DNA of 10,458 nucleotides from Clostridia bacterium (GTDB taxonomy: Bacteria; Bacillota; Clostridia; Christensenellales; Borkfalkiaceae). Location: positions 1-10,458 of the forward strand of contig JAGCIP010000120.1 of the NCBI GenBank assembly GCA_017648525.1, in the 5' to 3' direction. The notes under the pieces are model-generated. The model was not told where the DNA came from, searched no databases, and was given only the letters and a program-made list of their open reading frames with translations. Shown in pieces: positions 5,932 to 10,458 of this stretch. Each line of letters begins with the position of its first letter. The first letter of the stretch is position 1. The translations under genes were made by a program, and so were the position numbers.

Positions 5932-6597
5932 ATGGATAAAATTATTCGTATAGCATTAGACGGACCGTCTGGTAGTGGTAAGAGTACCATTGCTAAACGT
6001 TTGTCTAATAAATTGAACATTTTGTATTTGGATACAGGCGCAATGTACCGTGCAACGGCTATTAAGGCGCTTTCTCTTGGTATTGACACCTTGGACGAAC
6101 AAGGCGTTATGACCTTTATTAACGATATAGATTTAACCGTTAAATACGTTGACGGCGCACAACGTACTATTTTAGACGGTGTGGACGTTTCTGAAAAAAT
6201 TAGAGAACCGCACGTTTCAATGGCGGCATCAAATATATCAAGTTTAAAATGCGTTCGCTTGAAAATGGTTGAAATGCAAAGAAAAATTGCTGGCGAAACT
6301 TCTTGTGTTTTAGACGGTCGTGATATTGGGTCGTACGTTTTGCCGAACGCTGACTATAAGTTCTATATTACCGCAAGCGTAGAAGTTCGTGCTGATAGAC
6401 GTTTCAAGGAATTGACGTTAAAAGGGCATAAAGTAGACTTTGAAGAACTTAAAAAGGAAATAGAACAACGTGATTATAATGATAAAACAAGAGATTTTGC
6501 ACCGCTTACCAAGGCGTTTGATGCAATTGAAATTGATACTTCTTTTATGACTATAGAGCAAGTAATCGGCAAAGTTTTATCTGTAATCGGTGAGTAA
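5932..6597 (+). CDS. cmk: Cytidylate kinase (CMP/dCMP kinase)
   Basis: This cytoplasmic kinase phosphorylates CMP and dCMP to the diphosphates using ATP, recycling nucleotides from RNA and phospholipid turnover. The 221 residues fit the bacterial family. The P-loop GPSGSGKST spans 11-19. The substrate-binding LYLDTGAMYRA follows, LDGRDIGSYVLP is the conserved central loop, and YITASVEVRADRRFKEL holds the lid arginines. The sequence near the C terminus, QRDYNDKTRDFAPL, is also typical. AGGAGG (5918-5923) eight bases before the ATG is one of the two best ribosome binding sites in the window. The gene lies 22 bases after the flavoprotein gene and 7 bases before plsC, clearly in one operon. No anomaly seen. 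Confidence 0.97.
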   Translation: MDKIIRIALDGPSGSGKSTIAKRLSNKLNILYLDTGAMYRATAIKALSLGIDTLDEQGVMTFINDIDLTVKYVDGAQRTILDGVDVSEKIREPHVSMAASNISSLKCVRLKMVEMQRKIAGETSCVLDGRDIGSYVLPNADYKFYITASVEVRADRRFKELTLKGHKVDFEELKKEIEQRDYNDKTRDFAPLTKAFDAIEIDTSFMTIEQVIGKVLSVIGE

Positions 6598-6604
6598 TTA
6601 AGAT

Positions 6605-7216
6605 ATGAATTTTTTTAAAAAAATCCCTATTAGCATATTAAACTTATTATATCCTTGCAAAATTTACGGTAAAGAGAATATGCCAAAAGATGGTGCGGTA
6701 TTAGTTTGTAATCATTTTTCCGCACTTGACTTTTTGTTTATTATGAGAGCAAGCAATACAGATTTGCATATTTTGGCTAAAAACGAGTTGTTTAAGAATA
6801 AGTTACTTGGTAAAGCGTTTTCTGCTTATGGCGCAATTTCTATTGATAGGGAATGCCCGGATATGAAATCTTTGCTTAAAATTATTAAACTCTTAAAAAA
6901 TGATGAAAAGGTTGCAATTTTCCCAGAGGGAACCAGAAACAAGTCAAAAACAAACGAACTTCAAGAAATAAAAGGTGGTGCTGGTGTTTTTGCATTGAAA
7001 GCAAAATGTGAAATTGTTCCTATGATGATGCTTAAAAAGGCAAGGATGTTTAGAAAGACAAAACTCATTATAGGCAAACCTTTTGATTTAAGTGAATATT
7101 ATGGCGTTAAACTTGATGATGGCGTGATTAAGGCTATTGACGATAAGGTTAGCGAGAAGATGAAAGAGCAGTATGCAATACTGCTTGAAATAACCGAAAA
7201 GGGAAAGCGTAAATAA
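6605..7216 (+). CDS. plsC: 1-acyl-sn-glycerol-3-phosphate acyltransferase
   Basis: PlsC adds the second acyl chain to lysophosphatidic acid, making phosphatidic acid at the inner face of the cytoplasmic membrane. The 203 residues match the compact Bacillota form. The catalytic HX4D motif is NHFSALDF (His37, Asp42). The glycerol-phosphate binding motif is FPEGTR (106-111), following DRECPDMKSL (81-90), and the later block is EIVPMM. The hydrophobic N terminus, KKIPISILNLLYP, may touch the membrane. The gene begins seven bases after the cmk stop without a strong ribosome binding site, so translation probably depends on coupling to cmk. It is followed five bases later by the ispH fusion. The cmk-plsC-ispH order is common in Clostridia. 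Confidence 0.93.
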   Translation: MNFFKKIPISILNLLYPCKIYGKENMPKDGAVLVCNHFSALDFLFIMRASNTDLHILAKNELFKNKLLGKAFSAYGAISIDRECPDMKSLLKIIKLLKNDEKVAIFPEGTRNKSKTNELQEIKGGAGVFALKAKCEIVPMMMLKKARMFRKTKLIIGKPFDLSEYYGVKLDDGVIKAIDDKVSEKMKEQYAILLEITEKGKRK

Positions 7217-7221
7217 ATATA

Positions 7222-9360
7222 ATGAAAATTTTAGTTGCAAAAAATAGCGGGTTCTGTTTTGGCGTTAAAAGAGCGGTTGATGCCGCGTTTTCTATTGATG
7301 AGGGGTTTGTTTTAGGTGAGATTATACATAATGAATCCGTCAATGAAAAATTAATTTCAAAAGGTGTTGTAACAATAAATTCTTTAGATGACATTCCAAA
7401 GAACAATGCTAAAAAAACGCTACTGATTAGAACTCACGGAGAGCCTGAAATAACTTATAAAAAAGCGGAAGAATTAGGACTTAACGTAATTGATGGTACT
7501 TGTCCGTTCGTTAAAAATATTCAGGATATCGTTAGGAAACATTATTCAAACGGATATAAGATTGCTGTTATAGGCAACCCTGAACATCCTGAAATAGTAG
7601 GGATTAATGGCTGGTGTGATAATAGTGCGATTATTACAGAAGATCCCGCAGTTTTATCGTCTATTATTGCCGATAAATTGTGTGTTGTTGTTCAAACAAC
7701 CTATCCAGAAAATAAATTTAATAAAATTATTAAAAATTTTGACCGTAGTAACGCAAAAACAGTTGATATTTTCAAAACAATTTGCTATACTACAAAAAGA
7801 CGGCAGATAGAAGCGGATATTTTATCGAGAAACTGTGAAGCCGTGCTCGTTTTGGGCGGTGCGAAAAGTAATAACACCGAAAAATTGTTCGATATTTGCA
7901 AAGCAAATTGTAAAAATGTTTTTCGTATAATCACGCCTAACGAGTTTAATTATGAAAAAATAAAAAGTTTTAATAAAATAGGAATTGTTACGGGAGCGTC
8001 GACTCCGATAGAGCAATTCCAGGAGGTAGTCTCGCATATGGAGAAAGTTACAGAAGAAATCATCACTACGGAAACCGTTGAAAGTGTGGTTGAACAAGAA
8101 GAAGTAAAAGCACCGGCAAAAGAAGTGTCGTTTAAGTCTGAAATGGAAAAGGCTTTCGATAACATTAAACCCGGCAAAGACTTAAAAATCGGGCAAATTG
8201 TTACCGCTATTATCACGTCTGCAAAAGACGACGGTTTGACCTTGTCTATTAAAGATGCTAAAAGAGATGATTTATCACTTCCCAAGAGCGAAATTTTAGG
8301 CGAATATAACAAAGATGCTTACCAAGAAAAAGTTGGACAAAAGATTCGCGTAATGGTTATTGCTAAGGCGCCTATCGTGTTCTCTGAAAAGGCTATGGAA
8401 AGCATAATGAAAGAAGAAGCCGAAATTGAAGAAATTAAAAATGGTAAGATTTTTGAAGCTGTTATTAAATCAACCAACAAAGGTGGTCTTAACGGTGAAT
8501 TTGGCAGATATAGTGTATTCGTACCTGCATCACAAATCAAACTCGGTTTTGTTAAGGATTTAGAAAAATACGTTGGCAAGACCTTAAGATTAAAGGCTGA
8601 AAAGGTTGAATCTAGGGGCGCTCGTCGTCAAATCGTTGGCTCTCAAAAAGTTATTCTAGAAGCTGAAAAGGCTGAAAGAGATGCTATTAAGGCACAAAAG
8701 GAAGCAGAATTTTTTGGTAGCATTCAAGAAGGTGACGTAGTTCTCGGTACACCCGTTAGATTTGCAGCATTTGGTGCGTTCATTGACGTTAATGGATTTG
8801 ACTGTTTAGCTCATATTTCTGATTTGTCTTGGACTGGTTGCCGTGATTGTGCTGAAGTCCTTGAACTTGGCAAGCAATATGAATTTATTATTTTGAAAAT
8901 AGACCAAGAAAATAAGCGTGTTTCTATTGGTTATAAACAATTGCAACCTAAACCTTGGGACAACGTTATGGAAAAATACAACGTTGGCGACGTTGTCAAG
9001 GGTAAAGTTGTAAGATTGGTTAACTTTGGTGCTTTCGTTGAAGTTGAAAAAGGTATTGACGGTTTAGTTCACGTTTCTCAAATCTCAAATCAATGGTTAG
9101 AAAACCCTGTAACCGCTCTTGAAATTGGTCAAGAAGTTGATGCGAAGATTCTTGATATCAATCCTGAAAAGGAAAAGATGACGCTTTCAATCAAGGCTTT
9201 GTTGCCAGAAGTTGAAAAGCCCGCTCAAGATGAAGAAAAATCTTCTAAGGGTAAGAAACGTAAAGATGAACAAAAGGACGAAGAAGTTGAACTTCGTGAA
9301 TGGAAGGACGACGACAACGGCGGTGCATCTATTGCTGAAATGTTAGGAAATAACGACTAA
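7222..9360 (+). CDS. ispH: Fused 4-hydroxy-3-methylbut-2-enyl diphosphate reductase (IspH) and S1 RNA-binding domains (ribosomal protein S1-like)
   Basis: The 712-residue protein joins two jobs. Residues 1-272 are IspH (LytB), which makes isopentenyl and dimethylallyl diphosphate in the last step of the MEP pathway using a 4Fe-4S cluster. The cluster cysteines are Cys12 (NSGFCFGVKRAV), Cys94 (DGTCPFVK) and Cys188 (KTICYTTKRRQ). Active-site His36, His72, His122, Glu124 and Thr159 are present, as is the substrate loop VLGGAKSNNT. A charged linker (273-318) follows, then four S1 domains at about 322-390, 406-478, 503-571 and 587-657. The last two are canonical (FAAFGAFIDV, LVNFGAFVEV), the first two more divergent. 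A Lys/Glu/Asp-rich tail ends the protein. Such fusions are known in Clostridia. The first ATG, five bases after plsC, has no visible ribosome binding site, while a strong one lies at the domain junction. Codon use differs between the halves. Confidence 0.95.
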   Translation: MKILVAKNSGFCFGVKRAVDAAFSIDEGFVLGEIIHNESVNEKLISKGVVTINSLDDIPKNNAKKTLLIRTHGEPEITYKKAEELGLNVIDGTCPFVKNIQDIVRKHYSNGYKIAVIGNPEHPEIVGINGWCDNSAIITEDPAVLSSIIADKLCVVVQTTYPENKFNKIIKNFDRSNAKTVDIFKTICYTTKRRQIEADILSRNCEAVLVLGGAKSNNTEKLFDICKANCKNVFRIITPNEFNYEKIKSFNKIGIVTGASTPIEQFQEVVSHMEKVTEEIITTETVESVVEQEEVKAPAKEVSFKSEMEKAFDNIKPGKDLKIGQIVTAIITSAKDDGLTLSIKDAKRDDLSLPKSEILGEYNKDAYQEKVGQKIRVMVIAKAPIVFSEKAMESIMKEEAEIEEIKNGKIFEAVIKSTNKGGLNGEFGRYSVFVPASQIKLGFVKDLEKYVGKTLRLKAEKVESRGARRQIVGSQKVILEAEKAERDAIKAQKEAEFFGSIQEGDVVLGTPVRFAAFGAFIDVNGFDCLAHISDLSWTGCRDCAEVLELGKQYEFIILKIDQENKRVSIGYKQLQPKPWDNVMEKYNVGDVVKGKVVRLVNFGAFVEVEKGIDGLVHVSQISNQWLENPVTALEIGQEVDAKILDINPEKEKMTLSIKALLPEVEKPAQDEEKSSKGKKRKDEQKDEEVELREWKDDDNGGASIAEMLGNND
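8021..8040 (+). promoter_or_regulatory. Internal ribosome binding site and in-frame ATG at the IspH/S1 junction
   Basis: AGGAGG (8021-8026) precedes an in-frame ATG at 8038-8040, which is codon 273 of the fusion; the spacing of 11 bases is slightly long. It falls exactly where IspH ends and the S1 linker begins. Initiation here would give a free S1-domain protein of 440 residues starting MEKVTEE. The fusion's own first ATG has no such site. The sequence is seen directly; use as a start is inferred. Confidence 0.6.
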
Positions 9361-9377
9361 TTAAATCAAAAAATTTT

Positions 9378-9409
9378 AACAGACTCAACTTTGTTGGGTC
9401 TGTTTTTTT
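9378..9409 (+). terminator. Strong rho-independent terminator after ispH-S1
   Basis: AACAGACTCAAC (9378-9389) pairs with GTTGGGTCTGTT (9393-9404), 12 pairs with one G-T and a TTT loop. Seven Ts (9403-9409) follow. It stands 17 bases after the stop codon of the ispH-S1 fusion and separates that operon from the sporulation genes. Confidence 0.93.
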
Positions 9410-9456
9410 GTGCTTTAATAAGTTCTAAATATGTTAGGCTATTAATAAAATATAAT

Positions 9457-10326
9457 ATGAACTTTGATTTTTTACCAAACGATATTCTTATTCAATTATT
9501 AAAAAATAACGTGGACAAGATAACTGAAATAAGATTAAGGGAAGGTTTTCCAGTTATATTATCATACGATAATGACAGATATTATTTGTCAAGCGATTTA
9601 TCAAAGGATAAGAGTAATGCTGTTATATGTAAAAAAGAGCATATTGATTATATAGTGACTAAAGTATGTGAGTATTCCGTTTATGCCTACAATGATAAAA
9701 TATGTAGTGGTTTTTTAACAACGTGCGACGGAATAAGAATAGGATTAGCAGGCGAGTGTGTTTTTAATGGTGAAGATATAGTTACAATTAAAAACATTTC
9801 ATCACTAAATATTAGAATTCCGCATGAAGTTAGTGGTTGTTGTGATAAGTTTTATTCAAACCTGTTTAATCAAAATACTGAATTTCTTAGTTCTCTAATT
9901 ATTTCTCCGCCGTTTTGCGGAAAAACCACTATGCTTAAAGAGTTGGCGCTAAAACTAAACGCATTAAACCAATATTCGATACTAATCATTGATGAACGTG
10001 GCGAGTTTAACAAGATTAAAGGTGAAAATATAGACGTTGTTAAGAATTCAAACAAACTTTATGCATTTCAATATGCCTTAAGGTCTTTGTCGCCAAATAT
10101 AGTTATAACGGACGAACTTATTACTCAAAACGACTGGCTATGCGTTAAAAATGCCGTTAACAGCGGTGTTAAGATAGTTGCAAGTGTTCATGCGAGAAGC
10201 CTTGATGAAGTTTGTGCTAAAAATGAATTTATTCCTAACTTATTTGATAGATACATTGTGTTGAATTCTAATGCTGTACCTGGTGTTCTAAAAGGAATTT
10301 TTAATAAAGAATATTTACCTTTATGA
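9457..10326 (+). CDS. spoIIIAA: Stage III sporulation protein AA (ATPase)
   Basis: SpoIIIAA is the secretion-type ATPase of the SpoIIIA-SpoIIQ channel that joins mother cell and forespore after engulfment. From the ATG at 9457 the protein has 289 residues, slightly short for the family. Family blocks are TEIRLREGFPVIL (23-35), SGFLTTCDGIRIGLAGE (84-100), Walker A SPPFCGKTT (150-158), Walker B ILIIDERGEF (175-184), ALRSLSPNIVITDEL (207-221) and SVHARS (243-248). The Walker A motif has serine in place of the usual first glycine. The frame stays open upstream to a TTG at 9391, but that lies inside the preceding terminator, so the start MNFDFLPND is preferred. No ribosome binding site is seen before 9457, and TATAAT abuts the ATG. 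The TGA overlaps the ATG of spoIIIAB. The function call is confident, the start moderately so. Confidence 0.9.
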   Translation: MNFDFLPNDILIQLLKNNVDKITEIRLREGFPVILSYDNDRYYLSSDLSKDKSNAVICKKEHIDYIVTKVCEYSVYAYNDKICSGFLTTCDGIRIGLAGECVFNGEDIVTIKNISSLNIRIPHEVSGCCDKFYSNLFNQNTEFLSSLIISPPFCGKTTMLKELALKLNALNQYSILIIDERGEFNKIKGENIDVVKNSNKLYAFQYALRSLSPNIVITDELITQNDWLCVKNAVNSGVKIVASVHARSLDEVCAKNEFIPNLFDRYIVLNSNAVPGVLKGIFNKEYLPL

Positions 10327-10458
10327 AACTTTTTATATCTATAATTTTACTAATTTTATCAGGCCTAATAGGTTGTTACTATTCTAACAAATTAGTCAAG
10401 CGCAGAATTTTTTACGAAAGTATGCGTGAATTTAATAAATATTTTAAAAGCGAAGTAT
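10323..10458 (+). CDS. spoIIIAB: Stage III sporulation protein AB, N-terminal part (runs off the window)
   Basis: The ATG at 10323 overlaps the spoIIIAA stop codon (ATGA), the arrangement expected for the second gene of the spoIIIA operon. The 45 visible residues start with a hydrophobic segment of about 16 residues (LFISIILLILSGLIGC), followed by YYSNKLVKRRIFYESMREFNKYF. This resembles SpoIIIAB, a mother-cell membrane protein of the SpoIIIA channel with one N-terminal membrane anchor and a helical body. LIGC at 16-19 also resembles a lipobox, so lipid attachment is possible but unproven. The gene continues past the right edge. The call leans on position as much as on sequence. Confidence 0.8.
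   Translation, partial: MKLFISIILLILSGLIGCYYSNKLVKRRIFYESMREFNKYFKSEV

Noticed and set aside
7822..8579. Several minus-strand open frames opposite the ispH-S1 gene
   Set aside because: They are antisense shadows of a confidently assigned gene, with no family resemblance or start signals.
9391..9456. N-terminal extension of spoIIIAA from the TTG at 9391
   Set aside because: The TTG lies in the loop and stem of the ispH-S1 terminator, and the added residues do not match the family; the ATG at 9457 begins the recognisable N terminus.

Overview
The window is AT-rich DNA with short intergenic gaps and AGGTG/AGGAGG-type ribosome binding sites. It ends in the first genes of the spoIIIA sporulation operon. 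It also carries an ispH gene fused in frame to ribosomal protein S1 domains, and the order FAD flavoprotein - cmk - plsC - ispH/S1. Together these point to a spore-forming member of the Clostridia (Bacillota), probably a gut or anaerobic lineage. Species cannot be read from the sequence.

Layout. (1) 1-1116: the end of a family 1 beta-glycosidase gene, with an in-frame TAA where the catalytic nucleophile codon is expected, a terminator, then a promoter, a cupin-type D-lyxose/mannose isomerase and its terminator; this is sugar metabolism. (2) 1117-1563: no protein gene. A tRNA-Trp gene on the minus strand has a near-perfect promoter and its own terminator. Beyond it lies a GC-rich stretch that repeats the last 21 bases of the tRNA plus two flanking bases, followed by a second minus-strand terminator. 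(3) 1564-4572: proC (overlapping rnhA by four bases), rnhA, a VTT/TVP38-type membrane protein and surE, read rightward from a good promoter and ended by a hairpin. (4) 4695-9409: an HI0933/YhiN-type flavoprotein, cmk, plsC and the ispH-S1 fusion, tightly packed and ended by a strong terminator. (5) 9457-10458: spoIIIAA and the start of spoIIIAB, overlapping by four bases.

The genes are mostly housekeeping: proline synthesis, RNA-DNA hybrid removal, nucleotide turnover, CMP phosphorylation, phospholipid and isoprenoid precursor synthesis, and translation. The sporulation genes at the right edge feed the mother-cell-to-forespore channel. I see no CRISPR array, transposase, phage gene or defence system, and no clear new multi-gene system. 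The observations most worth a second look are the stop codon at the glycosidase nucleophile position, a strong internal ribosome binding site that could release a free S1 protein from the ispH-S1 fusion, the duplicated tRNA-Trp 3' end with its GC-rich neighbour, and a 14-bp perfect inverted repeat enclosing the start codon of the membrane protein gene.
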